64,000 nucleotides of DNA from Massilia varians (GCF_027923905.1 NZ_AP026966.1:2543001-2607000), one strand, 5' to 3'; numbered from the stretch's first letter, positions 1 to 9,816 are shown. Notes: generated by a model from the letters alone, not told the origin. Program-made: numbers and translations.

Positions 1-77
1 CGATTCTGGGCATGGCGTGCTCGCGGGTGGGCAAAGCCCCATTGTAGACGCCATCGACACCTTCGCTGCGAATACGA

Positions 78-103
78 CAAAGGACAGGCGAACCTGTCCT
101 TTG
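78..103. other. Perfect 11-bp hairpin near the left edge
   Basis: Positions 78-88 pair perfectly with 93-103 around a CGAA loop. The run of T after it is only three bases, so it is at best a weak terminator for a gene to the left of the window. I see no gene in positions 1-281 on either strand. Confidence 0.5.
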
Positions 104-281
104 GATATGGTGGGGCCCGAGCGGCTTGCTTGTTATGTGCTGCTGGGCCTTCAACGGCTGCGCGGGCCAGCCGGTTGACCCGCTTACATTTGCTTACAAA
201 CGGGCACGGTTAGCTGGCGTACAGTCGCGCCAGCCAGGCGCGGCCTACACTGGCCGCACGACCCTAGCCGGGAGGTGCCCC

Positions 282-2960
282 ATGCCAGACGCGCTCAAAC
301 TCTACAAGGCCAAGCGTAATTTCGACATCACGTCCGAGCCCCTTGACGGCGGCGCCCCCAGTACCGAGGCGCTGACCTTCGTCATCCAGAAACACTGGGC
401 CTCGCGCCTGCATTACGATTTCCGGCTGGAACTCGACGGAACCATGAAGAGCTGGGCCGTCCCGAAAGGACCGAGCTACGACACCCACGACAAGCGCATG
501 GCCGTGCATGTCGAGGACCACCCGATTTCCTATTCCGACTTCGAGGGCACGATTCCGCCCAAACAATATGGCGCGGGGAAGGTCATCATCTGGGACAAGG
601 GCACCTGGGAGCCGATCGGCGACCCGCACGAAGGCTACCGCAAGGGCAACCTGAAGTTCGCCATCCACGGCCACAAGATGCACGGGCGCTGGGTGCTGGT
701 GCGCATGAAGGGACGGGGCAACGACAAGCAGGAACCCTGGCTCCTGATCAAGGAGAACGACGAGCACGCCCGGCCGGCCGAGGAATTCTCGGTGGTGGAC
801 GAGATGCCCGACAGCGTCAAGGACCTGCCGATGCCGGAGCGCGCGCGCGGCAAGGTGGCCGCCTTGAAGGCCGAGGCCGGACTCGATACGAAAGACGCGC
901 AAGATGCGCCCAAGCCGGCGCGCAAGCGGACGGCTGCCGCCAAGCCCGCGGCAAAGACCGCGGCCAAGGCCGCCGCAACATCGGCGGACAAGTCCACGCG
1001 CGCCAAAAAGGCCGCGCCACCCAGCCTGCCGGAAGGCGTGGTCGAGGCGGCCCTGCCTGAAGCTTTCACGCCCGAACTGGCGACCCTGGTCGACGGCCCG
1101 CCGCCCGACCCCGAGAACTGGATCTTCGAGGTCAAGTTCGACGGCTACCGCATGCTGGCGCGGATCGAGCAGGGCAAGGTGCGCTTGATCACGCGTAACG
1201 CCAACGACTGGACCGACAAGCTGGCGCCGCTGCGCGAGGAAATCGAGCGCGCCCGGCTGCCGGACGGCTGGTACGACGGCGAGATCGTGGTCCACGACGA
1301 GAACGGCAAGCCGAACTTCGGCCTGCTGCAGCTGGCCTTCGATGGCGTGCGCACCGCCGACATCGTGTACTTCCTGTTCGATGCGCCTTATTGCAACGGC
1401 TACGACCTGCGCAACGTGCCCCTGGTCGAGCGCCGCGCCGCGCTGGAGCAGATCCTCAGGAAGGCCAAGTCCGACAAGCTGCGCTTCTCGAGCGAGTTCG
1501 GGAGCAACCCGGACGAGCTGGTGGTGGCCGCCTGCAAGATCGGGCTGGAGGGCGTGATCGGCAAGCGCCGCGATTCGCGCTACGTGTCGCGCCGCTCGCC
1601 GGAGTGGATCAAGCTCAAGTGCGGCCTGCGCCAGGAATTCGTGATCGGCGGATATACCGATCCCAAGGGTTCGCGCAAGGGCGTCGGCTCGCTGCTGCTG
1701 GGGACCTACGACCGCGAGGGCATGCTGCGCTACGCGGGCAATGTGGGCTCCGGCTTCAACCACGCTACGCTGATGGACATCAAGGAGCGCCTCGAAGCGC
1801 TGCGTACCGACCAAAGCCCGTTCCCGCCGCGCGCGGTGCCGGGACGCCAGCATCACTGGGTCAAGCCGGTGCTGGTGGCCGAGGTGAGCTTCTCGGAATG
1901 GACCAATACCGGTTCGGTGCGCCATCCGGTGTTCCAGGGCCTGCGCCAGGACAAGCCGGCCAAGGGCATCACGCGCGAGGAGCCGCGCCACATCGAGGAC
2001 ATCGAGGCGGGCAAGGCGCGGACCGAGACGCCCGACGAACCGGTGTCGCCGCCGCCGGCCGGACTGCACCGCAAGCTGCCGGAGACGCTGCGCGTGACCA
2101 ATCCGGAGCGGGTGGTCGACCCCTCGACCGGCATCACCAAGCTCGACATCATCCGCTACTACGCGCTGGTGGGCGAGCTGATGATGGAGCACCTCAAGCG
2201 CCGTCCGCTGACCCTGGTGCGCGCGCCCGCCGGCATCGGCGCGGAACTGGTGTACCAGAAGCATGCCGACGTGAAGAAGCTGCCGGGCGTGAAGCAGATG
2301 GACCAGGCCCTGGACCCGGACAACCCGCCGATGCTGGAGATCGCCGGCGTGGAGGGCATCCTGTCGCTGGCGCAGTGGAACGCGATCGAGCTGCACACCC
2401 AGAACGCGGTGGCCAGGAGCTACGAGACGCCGGACCGCATGGTGTTCGACCTCGATCCGGGCGAAGGCGTGGAGTGGAAGCAGATGCAGGAAGCGGCGCA
2501 GGTCATGCATGCCTTCCTCGACGAACTGGGGCTGCCGGCTTTCCTCAAAACCAGCGGCGGCAAGGGCCTGCACGTGGTGGTGCCGGTGAAACCGGAATAC
2601 GGCTGGGATACCGTGAAAGCCTTCTCGCAGGCCATCGTGCGCCACCTGGCGGCGACGCTGCCGGAGCGCTTCGCCTTCAAGAGCGGCGCCAAGAACCGGG
2701 TCGGCAAGATCTTCATCGACTACCTGCGCAACGGCCGCGGCGCCACCACCATCAGCGCCTGGGCGGCGCGCGCCCGGCCCGGGCTGGGCATCTCGGTGCC
2801 GCTGGCCTGGGACGAGCTGGACAAGCTCAAGTCGAGCGCGCAGTGGACGGTGGCGAACGTGCACACGCGGCTGGACAAGGGGAACGAGCCCTGGGCGGGC
2901 TATGCGAAAGCCGCGAAAGGGCTCACCAAGGCGATGAAGATCCTCGGCTTCGATGAATAG
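282..2960 (+). CDS. ligD: ATP-dependent DNA ligase LigD (PE-LIG-POL)
   Basis: This 892-residue protein is the multidomain ligase of bacterial non-homologous end joining; it trims, fills in and seals double-strand breaks together with Ku. The domains run 3'-phosphoesterase (about residues 30-200, with HWASRLHYDFRLE), an Ala/Lys/Pro-rich linker (about 209-247), ligase (about 265-560, nucleotidyl Lys in KFDGYR) and archaeo-eukaryotic-primase-like polymerase (about 595-880, with FDLDPG and KGLHVVVP). An in-frame start exists at 126, but I chose 282 because the conserved family N-terminus begins there and the upstream codons look non-coding. ku lies 5.7 kb away on the other strand. Confidence 0.95.
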   Translation: MPDALKLYKAKRNFDITSEPLDGGAPSTEALTFVIQKHWASRLHYDFRLELDGTMKSWAVPKGPSYDTHDKRMAVHVEDHPISYSDFEGTIPPKQYGAGKVIIWDKGTWEPIGDPHEGYRKGNLKFAIHGHKMHGRWVLVRMKGRGNDKQEPWLLIKENDEHARPAEEFSVVDEMPDSVKDLPMPERARGKVAALKAEAGLDTKDAQDAPKPARKRTAAAKPAAKTAAKAAATSADKSTRAKKAAPPSLPEGVVEAALPEAFTPELATLVDGPPPDPENWIFEVKFDGYRMLARIEQGKVRLITRNANDWTDKLAPLREEIERARLPDGWYDGEIVVHDENGKPNFGLLQLAFDGVRTADIVYFLFDAPYCNGYDLRNVPLVERRAALEQILRKAKSDKLRFSSEFGSNPDELVVAACKIGLEGVIGKRRDSRYVSRRSPEWIKLKCGLRQEFVIGGYTDPKGSRKGVGSLLLGTYDREGMLRYAGNVGSGFNHATLMDIKERLEALRTDQSPFPPRAVPGRQHHWVKPVLVAEVSFSEWTNTGSVRHPVFQGLRQDKPAKGITREEPRHIEDIEAGKARTETPDEPVSPPPAGLHRKLPETLRVTNPERVVDPSTGITKLDIIRYYALVGELMMEHLKRRPLTLVRAPAGIGAELVYQKHADVKKLPGVKQMDQALDPDNPPMLEIAGVEGILSLAQWNAIELHTQNAVARSYETPDRMVFDLDPGEGVEWKQMQEAAQVMHAFLDELGLPAFLKTSGGKGLHVVVPVKPEYGWDTVKAFSQAIVRHLAATLPERFAFKSGAKNRVGKIFIDYLRNGRGATTISAWAARARPGLGISVPLAWDELDKLKSSAQWTVANVHTRLDKGNEPWAGYAKAAKGLTKAMKILGFDE

Positions 2961-2965
2961 GACAC

Positions 2966-2993
2966 CGGGAACGGTGCCGCCGCACCGTTCCCG
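2966..2993. terminator. Hairpin between convergent ligD and catalase genes
   Basis: A perfect 12-bp stem (2966-2977 with 2982-2993) and a 4-base loop sits just after the ligD stop and just before the catalase stop on the other strand. It has no T-run, so it is a likely but not certain bidirectional terminator. Confidence 0.55.
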
Positions 2994-3008
2994 ATCGCGA
3001 TACCGGAT

Positions 3009-4472
3009 TTAGTCGGCCTTGCGTCCCAGCGCCTGGAGCGATGCCCGCACGCCCCGGCCGTAGGCCGGATCCGCCTTGTCGAACTGGCGCAACTGGCGCT
3101 GCAGGATGTCCTCGTCCACCTGGACCAGCGCACCCGCGAGGTTGTCGCACAGCGCCTGGCGCTCCTCCTGCGTCATCAGGCGGAACAGATTGCCGGGCTG
3201 GGTGTAATCGTCTTCCTGGCCGCGGAAATCGAAACGCCCGGCATCGCCCTCGAGCGGCAGGCCCGTTTCCCCGTGTCCCATGCCCTGCGCCCCGCGGCCG
3301 GCGGCGTCGATGGTGGCGTAGTTGCGCGCCGCGCCGCCGTTGGCGATGGCCATGTGGCCGTCGCGCTGCTGGTTGTGGAAGGGGCAGCGCGGAGCATTCA
3401 CTGGCAGGTGCTGGTGATTGGTCCCGACCCGGTACAACTGGGCGTCATGGTAGGCGAACAGGCGGCCCTGCAGCATCTTGTCGGGCGAGTAGCCCAGGCC
3501 CGGCACCACATTGGCGGGGGAGAACGCGGCTTGTTCGACTTCGGCGTGGTAGTTGTCCGGATTGCGGTTCAGCTCCAGTACGCCTACCTGCAGCAAGGGG
3601 AAATCGCCGTGCGGCCAGACCTTGGTCAGGTCGAAGGGGTTCCAGCCGGTGCGGCGCGACCAGTCTTCCAGCTGGGCGCTGGTGGCGACCTGGATCTTGA
3701 CGTCCCACTGCGGGAAATCCCCCTTGGCGATGGCGCCGAATAGGTCGCGCTGGGCGAAATCCGGATCGGCGCCGCCCAGGCGGACCGCGTCAAGCGCCGT
3801 CAGGTTCCTGATCCCCTGGCGGGTCTTGAAGTGCCACTTCACGTAGACCCGCTCGCCGGCCTCGTTGATCATGCTGTAGGTATGGCTGCCGAAGCCGTCC
3901 ATATGGCGGTAGCCGTCCGGGGTGCCGCGGCTCGAGAACAGGATCGTCACCTGGTGCAGGCTCTCCGGTGCATGGCTCCAGAAGTCGAACATCATGTTGG
4001 CCGACTTCAGGTTGGTCTGCGGGTCGCGCTTCTGGGTGTGGATGAAATCCGGAAAGTTGATCGGATCCTTGATGAAGAACACCGGCGTGTTGTTGCCGAC
4101 CAGGTCCCAGTTGCCTTCCTCGGTATAGAAACGCAGCGCAAAGCCGCGCGGGTCGCGCTCGCTGTCGGCGCTGCCTTTCTCGCCGCCGACGGTCGAGAAC
4201 CGCAGGAACACCGGGGTGGTCTTGCCGACCTCCGAGAACAATCTGGCCTTGGTGAAGGGGCGCAGGTCATGCGTGACGGTGAAGGTGCCATAGGCGCCAG
4301 AACCCTTGGCGTGCACCACGCGCTCGGGAATGCGCTCGCGGTTGAAGTGCTGCAGCTTTTCGATCAGGTGGAAGTCTTGCAGCAGCAGCGGGCCGCGCGG
4401 ACCGGCGCTGAGCGAATTCTGGTTGTCGGCGACCGGGATGCCGGAAGCGGTGGTAAGGCGGGGCTGGCTCAT
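3009..4472 (-). CDS. katA: Monofunctional haem catalase (clade 3, small subunit)
   Basis: The 487-residue product dismutates hydrogen peroxide in the cytoplasm and has the length of small-subunit catalases. The catalytic His region reads ERVVHAKGSGAYGTF, the Asn region FIKDPINFPDF, and the proximal haem signature RLFAYHDAQLYRVG carries the Tyr ligand. The start at 4472 is preceded by GAGGAG. It is convergent with ligD. A peroxide-detoxifying enzyme beside end-joining genes fits a stress or desiccation block, but no shared regulator is visible. The symbol katA is by family; katE-type naming is possible. Confidence 0.93.
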   Translation of the reverse strand: MSQPRLTTASGIPVADNQNSLSAGPRGPLLLQDFHLIEKLQHFNRERIPERVVHAKGSGAYGTFTVTHDLRPFTKARLFSEVGKTTPVFLRFSTVGGEKGSADSERDPRGFALRFYTEEGNWDLVGNNTPVFFIKDPINFPDFIHTQKRDPQTNLKSANMMFDFWSHAPESLHQVTILFSSRGTPDGYRHMDGFGSHTYSMINEAGERVYVKWHFKTRQGIRNLTALDAVRLGGADPDFAQRDLFGAIAKGDFPQWDVKIQVATSAQLEDWSRRTGWNPFDLTKVWPHGDFPLLQVGVLELNRNPDNYHAEVEQAAFSPANVVPGLGYSPDKMLQGRLFAYHDAQLYRVGTNHQHLPVNAPRCPFHNQQRDGHMAIANGGAARNYATIDAAGRGAQGMGHGETGLPLEGDAGRFDFRGQEDDYTQPGNLFRLMTQEERQALCDNLAGALVQVDEDILQRQLRQFDKADPAYGRGVRASLQALGRKAD

Positions 4473-4563
4473 CGGGAATCTCCTCGTTGTGTGTCAATAG
4501 GGAGATTCTATGGCTCTACGGGTAATTAATAAATTTGATTAATTGAATCGCGGCGATAGCTTT

Positions 4564-6024
4564 TCATAATCCCGTCTTCGCCGGCGGCGCGTTGTCGTCC
4601 TCGCGCTTGTCCGAGCGGATCTCAGGGAGGCGGTCGACCGCGATCAAGCCTTCGGCCGCGGCGTGGGACGCGGCAAACACGCTGTCCGGCGACAGCATCA
4701 ACTGGGTGCCGGTGGCGCTGACCTCGTCGATCAGGCGGTCGAGCGCGTCGATGCGCGAGGGGTCGGGATTGACGTTGCGGATGTAGATCATTTTCACGGC
4801 GCCCGGGTGGCGGCGCACCACCTCGGCGTAGATCTCCGGATCCTGTTCGCCGCTGTCGCCGATCAGCACGAACTGCATGTCCGGATAGAAATCCAGAATG
4901 CGCTCGATTTGCGCAAGCTTGTGGTTGCCGTGCTCGTTGATCTTGAGTACCTGGCGCACGCTCAGCTCGCGCAGCAGCAGGGGACCCAGCGGGACGTCCT
5001 GCAGCTTCAGGAAGTCGACCAGCGGCCCGAACAAGTGCCAGGGGCTGCTCGAGACATAGAACAGGGGATTGTCCTCGCTGCCGCCCACGCCGTCGCGCAG
5101 GGCCCGGTAGAAAGCGGCCACGCCCTTGAAGGGCTTGCGCGTATGGTGGTTGGTGCGGGCCAGCATCAGCGCCATGTTCAGCTTGTTGGTGACATTGGTC
5201 CAGAGGACGGTGTCGTCGATGTCGCTGATGATGCCGAAACGCGCGTCTGCGGCGGGGACCCGGATCTCGGCGCTGGCGCGCAGCGGCTGCCCGTCCGGCT
5301 GCACATTGTCGGGAAATTCGAGTTCGACCACATGCCAGCCGCCGCCGAGCGGGACATCGGGTGCGAAGTCGAAGGAAAAATAGCCGCCGCCGTCGGTGCG
5401 GGTCTCGACGACGCTGCCGGCGAAGCGGGCCAGCACGCGCGCGCCGGCCACTTCGTCCGATTCGAGGCGGCGGTACAGGGCCACCAGGTTCTGCCAGCCG
5501 CTGTCGGTGCCGCTCTGTTCGCGGAACGCCGCTTCATCCAGCAGGCGGCCCTTGAGCCATACGCGCCCGGCATTGCCGAAGCCGAGGTAGGGCACGGCCA
5601 TCAGGCGCCGGCCGCGCTCCGGCGCGGTAAGGCGGCGCAGGGCGGCAGTGGCAAAGCCGCCGGCCGTGCGCGCCAGCCGCTGGCGCAGCGGCGTCGCCGG
5701 CGTGATCTCCCGTCCGGCTTCCTGCAGCCGCTCGCCGGCCCTGGCCGCGCCGGCGGCGCGCGGCGCGCCGCGTTCGACCCAAACGCTGCCGCGCGTGTTG
5801 CGCGTCAGGAGCAGGGCCTGCTGCACCTGCTGGGGTTGCATCGGGTCGACCGGCGTGGCCATCACGTGCACCGCCGTGCCCATCTCGCGCAGCCGCGCGA
5901 TGTCGGTTTCCGAGAGCAGGCCGGGATTCAGGAACAGGCTTGCCTTGCCGAGATCGACCCTGGCGGCGATGTCGTCGAAGCCGGCGCGGGTCAGGACAAG
6001 GAAGGGCATGGCGCTGTCTGGCAT
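4564..6024 (-). CDS. App1-type phosphatase-domain protein (DUF2183)
   Basis: This 486-residue protein has the HAD-type DxDxT signature GIISDIDDTVLWTN in its C-terminal half, followed by LIGDSGEQDPEIY. This is the pattern of the App1/DUF2183 family, named for the yeast phosphatidate phosphatase App1. The N-terminal half holds a conserved region with VWLKGRLLDE and a beta-rich segment (about 230-280). The start at 6024 (MPDSAMPF) was preferred to an upstream one at 6156 whose extra 44 residues look non-coding. The bacterial substrate is not established; activity on a phospholipid or other phosphomonoester is inference. Confidence 0.8.
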   Translation of the reverse strand: MPDSAMPFLVLTRAGFDDIAARVDLGKASLFLNPGLLSETDIARLREMGTAVHVMATPVDPMQPQQVQQALLLTRNTRGSVWVERGAPRAAGAARAGERLQEAGREITPATPLRQRLARTAGGFATAALRRLTAPERGRRLMAVPYLGFGNAGRVWLKGRLLDEAAFREQSGTDSGWQNLVALYRRLESDEVAGARVLARFAGSVVETRTDGGGYFSFDFAPDVPLGGGWHVVELEFPDNVQPDGQPLRASAEIRVPAADARFGIISDIDDTVLWTNVTNKLNMALMLARTNHHTRKPFKGVAAFYRALRDGVGGSEDNPLFYVSSSPWHLFGPLVDFLKLQDVPLGPLLLRELSVRQVLKINEHGNHKLAQIERILDFYPDMQFVLIGDSGEQDPEIYAEVVRRHPGAVKMIYIRNVNPDPSRIDALDRLIDEVSATGTQLMLSPDSVFAASHAAAEGLIAVDRLPEIRSDKREDDNAPPAKTGL

Positions 6025-6250
6025 GGTCGATTCGAAGGTGGTCGAGATATGCCTAGTATCGCCCAAGGGCGCGCAAGGGCACGCACGCTTTCCGCCTGGA
6101 TGCCCGTGTAAGGTGCCGGCACATTGTCGCGTTCGTGAATTGCTTTGCAGTGGCATTAAAATATGCTATTGAGTAGCAATTGTCGTGCTATCCTGTTTCC
6201 GCTGCCGTGCTTCGCCGCTCGAACTGTTGGTCCACAATCCAGGGGAAACC

Positions 6251-7297
6251 ATGAAAAGAATCGTCAGTGCGATCGCCGTGTTACTGGTGCTGGGCGTGTT
6301 CTGGCTGGCGTTCAAGCCACGGCCGGATGCGACGGTCGATGCTGCGATGCGTTCCGCGACGATCGACAATCTGCTGGCAAAGCTGAACGATCACTATGTC
6401 TTTCCCGACAAGGCCAGGCAAATGCAGGCGGTCCTGCGCGAGCGTGCGCAGGCGGGGAGATACGATGGAATCAGGAACGGTTATCGGCTGGCGCAGCAGC
6501 TCACGACCGATCTCCATGGCATCGGCAAGGACCTGCACCTGCAGGTGCGGTTCGCTCCCGGATTGGATCTGACCGACCAAGCGGAAGGGCCGGCGCCGGC
6601 GACACAAGCGCAGTGGGAGCAGCGCACCCATTTTTTCGAGCGCCTGATGATGCGCCACACCGCAGCCCGCGAGGTGAAGAAGGTCGGCCGCCTCGGTCAC
6701 AATGTCGGCTACCTGAACATGTCCAGTTTCCCCGATGCCTTCCCAGTCGCCGACAGGCTTGGGGCAGCAATGAATGAACTCGCCGACACCGAGGGCCTCA
6801 TCGTGGACTTGCGCCAGAACCGCGGCGGCGATCCGCAAACCGTGGTCCTCTTGATCAGCTATTTCGTCGACCGGCCGACACGCCTCAACGACATCTGGGA
6901 TCGCGCAAGCGGCACCAGCGTCCAGCATTGGACGCACGACCGGCTCGACGGCAAACGCTATGGCGGCACGAAGCCGGTCATGATCCTGGTCGGTCCGCGC
7001 ACCGGGTCCGCCGCGGAAGACTTTGCCTACACGATGCAGGCCCTCAAACGCGCCACGGTCGTCGGCGAGCGGACCTGGGGCGGCGCCCACCCCACGCGTT
7101 TCTACCGGATTGGCGAGCATTTTTTCGTACAGATGCCCAACCAGCGCAGCATCAGTCCCATTACCGGCACCAACTGGGAAGGAACAGGCGTCACGCCGGA
7201 TATCGCCGCGACGCCGGACCAGGCGCTGGCGGTGGCGGGGAAGCTGATGCGGCGCCGGCTCCAGGGCGGCGCCCCGCTTGTCGCTGCCGCACCCTGA
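6251..7297 (+). CDS. S41-family (C-terminal processing/IRBP-like) peptidase, membrane-anchored
   Basis: The 348-residue product starts with a signal anchor or signal peptide (residues 4-22) and continues with an IRBP-type N-terminal helical region and an S41 core. GLIVDLRQNRGGDPQTV is the conserved core strand, and GPRTGSAAEDFAY (about residue 250) carries the catalytic Ser. I see no PDZ domain, which fits the IRBP/tricorn-like branch rather than CtpA. The start at 6251 follows AGGGGAAACC. The 226-base gap upstream separates it from the divergent App1 gene and probably holds both promoters. It likely cleaves unstructured substrates in the periplasm. Confidence 0.85.
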   Translation: MKRIVSAIAVLLVLGVFWLAFKPRPDATVDAAMRSATIDNLLAKLNDHYVFPDKARQMQAVLRERAQAGRYDGIRNGYRLAQQLTTDLHGIGKDLHLQVRFAPGLDLTDQAEGPAPATQAQWEQRTHFFERLMMRHTAAREVKKVGRLGHNVGYLNMSSFPDAFPVADRLGAAMNELADTEGLIVDLRQNRGGDPQTVVLLISYFVDRPTRLNDIWDRASGTSVQHWTHDRLDGKRYGGTKPVMILVGPRTGSAAEDFAYTMQALKRATVVGERTWGGAHPTRFYRIGEHFFVQMPNQRSISPITGTNWEGTGVTPDIAATPDQALAVAGKLMRRRLQGGAPLVAAAP

Positions 7298-7321
7298 TCG
7301 GCCGACCCGGGACGACCGGCC

Positions 7322-7555
7322 TCAGGATTCGTTCTTGAAGATCCCGCGGATGTTCATGGCCATCAGCGCCGCCTGCAGCACAATCAGAGCCCAGGCCTCG
7401 TCGTGGATGCCCCACACGATCCACAAGACGTTACTGAGGATGAACATGGAAAAGCCGAACACGCGCCGCTCGGCGCGCTTGGAGCCGATCAGGTAGGCCG
7501 CGAACAGGGTGACCAGCATCGCCGGCCACTGGAGGAAGTCGATGAGTTCATCCAT
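7322..7555 (-). CDS. Small membrane protein downstream of ku
   Basis: A 77-residue protein with two or three hydrophobic segments (about residues 8-22, 34-50, 53-70) and a basic loop GSKRAERRVFG between the first two. The start lies three bases after the ku stop, so the two are almost certainly cotranscribed and translationally coupled. The fold resembles small PnuC- or SWEET-like membrane proteins of unknown function. Nothing in the sequence assigns a role in end joining; the link is by position only. Confidence 0.75.
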   Translation of the reverse strand: MDELIDFLQWPAMLVTLFAAYLIGSKRAERRVFGFSMFILSNVLWIVWGIHDEAWALIVLQAALMAMNIRGIFKNES

Positions 7556-7558
7556 CCT

Positions 7559-8629
7559 TCACGCCGCCTTCCTGCGGCGCGGGGCGGCCGTCGATGCTGC
7601 GCCGCTCGACTTGGCGGCGGTCCTCTTCGCCGCCGGCTTGGCGGCGGCTTTGGCGGCGGTCTTGCGCTTCGGCGCCGCGCCGCTGGCGGCGACACGGTCG
7701 GTGCCGTGGGCGGCGGCCTTGCGCGCGCGCGCGGGCGGGGCCTCGTCTTCGTCCGCGTCCTCGGCGGCGGGACGGCGTTTTCTGGTCGGCGGCGGCTCGT
7801 CGTCGTCCTCGTCGTCGGCCGCGGCCTTGCCGGGCTTCTTGCCCAGGCTGGCCTGCAGCAGCGAGACCAGGTCGATGACCTTGCCGGTCTCGCGCTTCGG
7901 TTCGCCCGGCTCGGGCATGGTGATGGTCTTGGTCTGGTGCGCCTTGACCTTCTTCTCGATCAGGGCCATGACGTCCTCGCGGTAGGTGTCGTGGTACTGC
8001 TCGGGGTCCCAGTCCTCGGCCATGCCCTGCACGAGGGCCATCGCCATCTTGAGTTCCTTGTCGGTGATGGCGGCCTTCTTGTCGTCGGCGGTGGGAATCT
8101 TGAGGTCGCCCGCATCGCGGATCTCGTCGGCGTAGCGCAAGGTGTTCATGACGATGGTATCGCCCACGCATACCAGCGCCGCCAGGTGCTGCTTGACGCG
8201 GATGACCACGCGCGCGATGCCGATCTTGCCCGCCTTGCGCAGGGTTTCGCGCAGCAGGGCGTAGACCTTGTCGCCGCCCTTGCCGGGGGCGAGGTAGTAG
8301 GGCTGCTCGAAGTAGAGCAGCGAGACGTCCTCGGCATCGACGAAGGCGAGGATGTCGATGGTCTGGGTCGCCTCCGGGTTGGCGCGCCGCAGGTCCTCGT
8401 CGGACAGCACCACGTATTCGCCGCTGGTGTACTCGTAGCCCTTGACGATGTCGTCCCAGGAGACTTCCTTGCCGTTGCCCTTGTTGTAGCGCTTGAAGCC
8501 GACCGGCGAGAAATCGCGCCGGTCGAGCATGGTCAGGTCGAGCCCCTTGTTGTCGACCGCCGGATACATATCGACGGGGATGTGCACCAGTCCGAAGCTG
8601 ATCGCACCCTTCCACATGCTGCGCGGCAT
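7559..8629 (-). CDS. ku: Non-homologous end-joining protein Ku
   Basis: This 356-residue protein forms the homodimeric ring that loads on DNA ends and recruits LigD. The N-terminus MPRSMWKGAISFGLV is characteristic of bacterial Ku, and the core continues through YYLAPGKGGDKVYALLRE and MALVQGMAEDWDPEQYHD. Beyond about residue 262 there is an acidic stretch and then a long Lys/Ala/Arg tail, making it longer than the minimal bacterial Ku of about 270 residues. The start is preceded by AGGAGGAAG. The basic tail resembles the linker inside LigD in the same window. Confidence 0.95.
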   Translation of the reverse strand: MPRSMWKGAISFGLVHIPVDMYPAVDNKGLDLTMLDRRDFSPVGFKRYNKGNGKEVSWDDIVKGYEYTSGEYVVLSDEDLRRANPEATQTIDILAFVDAEDVSLLYFEQPYYLAPGKGGDKVYALLRETLRKAGKIGIARVVIRVKQHLAALVCVGDTIVMNTLRYADEIRDAGDLKIPTADDKKAAITDKELKMAMALVQGMAEDWDPEQYHDTYREDVMALIEKKVKAHQTKTITMPEPGEPKRETGKVIDLVSLLQASLGKKPGKAAADDEDDDEPPPTRKRRPAAEDADEDEAPPARARKAAAHGTDRVAASGAAPKRKTAAKAAAKPAAKRTAAKSSGAASTAAPRRRKAA

Positions 8630-8675
8630 ATCGTCTTCCTCCTATCGTCGCCTGTTGCGTCGCGTGTTTCGTCGC

Positions 8676-9641
8676 TTATTCGCCGACCTTGCCGGTGACC
8701 GGCAGGATCACCCCCGTGATGTAGCCCGAGCACACCGGCGAAGCCAGGAACACGTAGGCCGGCGACAGTTCCTCGGGCTGGGCGGGGCGCTTGAAGGTGG
8801 TGCTGGCGCCGAATTCCTTGATGTCCTCGGGCGACTGGTCGGCCGGGTTCAAGGGGGTCCAGACCGGGCCCGGGGCCACGCAGTTGACGCGGATGCCCTG
8901 GTCGATCACGCTGGCCGCGAGCGACATCGTGAAGGCGTGGATCGCGCCCTTGGTGGCGGAATAGTCGAGCAGCTTCTTGGAGCCCTTCAGGCCGGTCACC
9001 GAACCGGTGTTGATGATCGACGAACCCTCCTTGAGGTGGGGCAGGGCCGCGCGCGCCATGTGGAAGTAGCCGTAGATGTTGGTGCGGAAGGTCTCGTCCA
9101 GGCGCTCCTCGGTGATGTCCAGCAGTGAGCCGGCATGCTCCTGGAAGGCCGCGTTGTTGACCAGGACGTCGAGGCGCCCGAATTGCGCGACCACCTTCTC
9201 GACCGCCTCATTGCAGAAGGCGGCGTCCTTGACGTCGCCCGCGATGGTAATGCAGCGCCGGCCTTCCGCCTCGATGCAGCGCCTGGTTTCCTCGGCGTCC
9301 TCGTGCTCGTTCAGGTACATCACGGCCACGTCGGCGCCTTCGCGCGCGAACAGCACCGCGACCGCACGCCCGATGCCGGAGTCGGCCCCGGTGACGATGG
9401 CGCTCATTCCCTCGAGCTTGCCGCTGCCCTTGTATTGCTCGGCCATGAACTTCGGCTTCATTTCCATCCGGGCCTCGATGCCCGGCTTGGCGAGGTGCTG
9501 CTCGGGCATCGGCGGGGCCGGCTGCTGGACGCCGGTCTGCACCGCCTCCTCGTTCTCCGCCTTCTGCATGCTGCCGTCCTTCTGGTCCTGGCGGCTCTGG
9601 ATCGCCTTCTGCTTCTTTGCCACGTCATCCTGGTGTGCCAT
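8676..9641 (-). CDS. Short-chain dehydrogenase/reductase, general-stress type
   Basis: The 321-residue product has a roughly 65-residue Gln/Lys-rich N-terminal extension before a classical SDR domain. The cofactor loop is TGADSGIGRAVAV, the structural motif is VNNAA, and the catalytic Ser and the YSATKGA motif (Tyr-x-x-x-Lys) are all present. The extension and overall sequence match the YghA/general stress protein 39 subgroup, so a stress-induced oxidoreductase with unknown substrate is likely. The start at 9641 (MAHQDDVAKK) was chosen over one at 9716. It ends 46 bases before the ku start and is on the same strand, so it could be the first gene of a stress operon with ku. Confidence 0.88.
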   Translation of the reverse strand: MAHQDDVAKKQKAIQSRQDQKDGSMQKAENEEAVQTGVQQPAPPMPEQHLAKPGIEARMEMKPKFMAEQYKGSGKLEGMSAIVTGADSGIGRAVAVLFAREGADVAVMYLNEHEDAEETRRCIEAEGRRCITIAGDVKDAAFCNEAVEKVVAQFGRLDVLVNNAAFQEHAGSLLDITEERLDETFRTNIYGYFHMARAALPHLKEGSSIINTGSVTGLKGSKKLLDYSATKGAIHAFTMSLAASVIDQGIRVNCVAPGPVWTPLNPADQSPEDIKEFGASTTFKRPAQPEELSPAYVFLASPVCSGYITGVILPVTGKVGE

Positions 9642-9816
9642 CGCGTACTCCCGTGAACGTTCAATCGACCCGTAGAGTATCGGTGCGTCCTTCCTTGCCG
9701 GACGGTGCGCTCCCACACACTCGCGGACAATTCTTTACCATGCTTGCCATGGCTTTATGGCAAACTTGCCATCGCATTTCCGACACTGGCTAGCCAGGAA
9801 ACATAAGGAGCAAGGG

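Noticed and set aside
1..125. tRNA or gene remnant at the left edge
   Set aside because: The 11-bp hairpin does not fold into a cloverleaf with the flanks, and no open frame of useful length is present.
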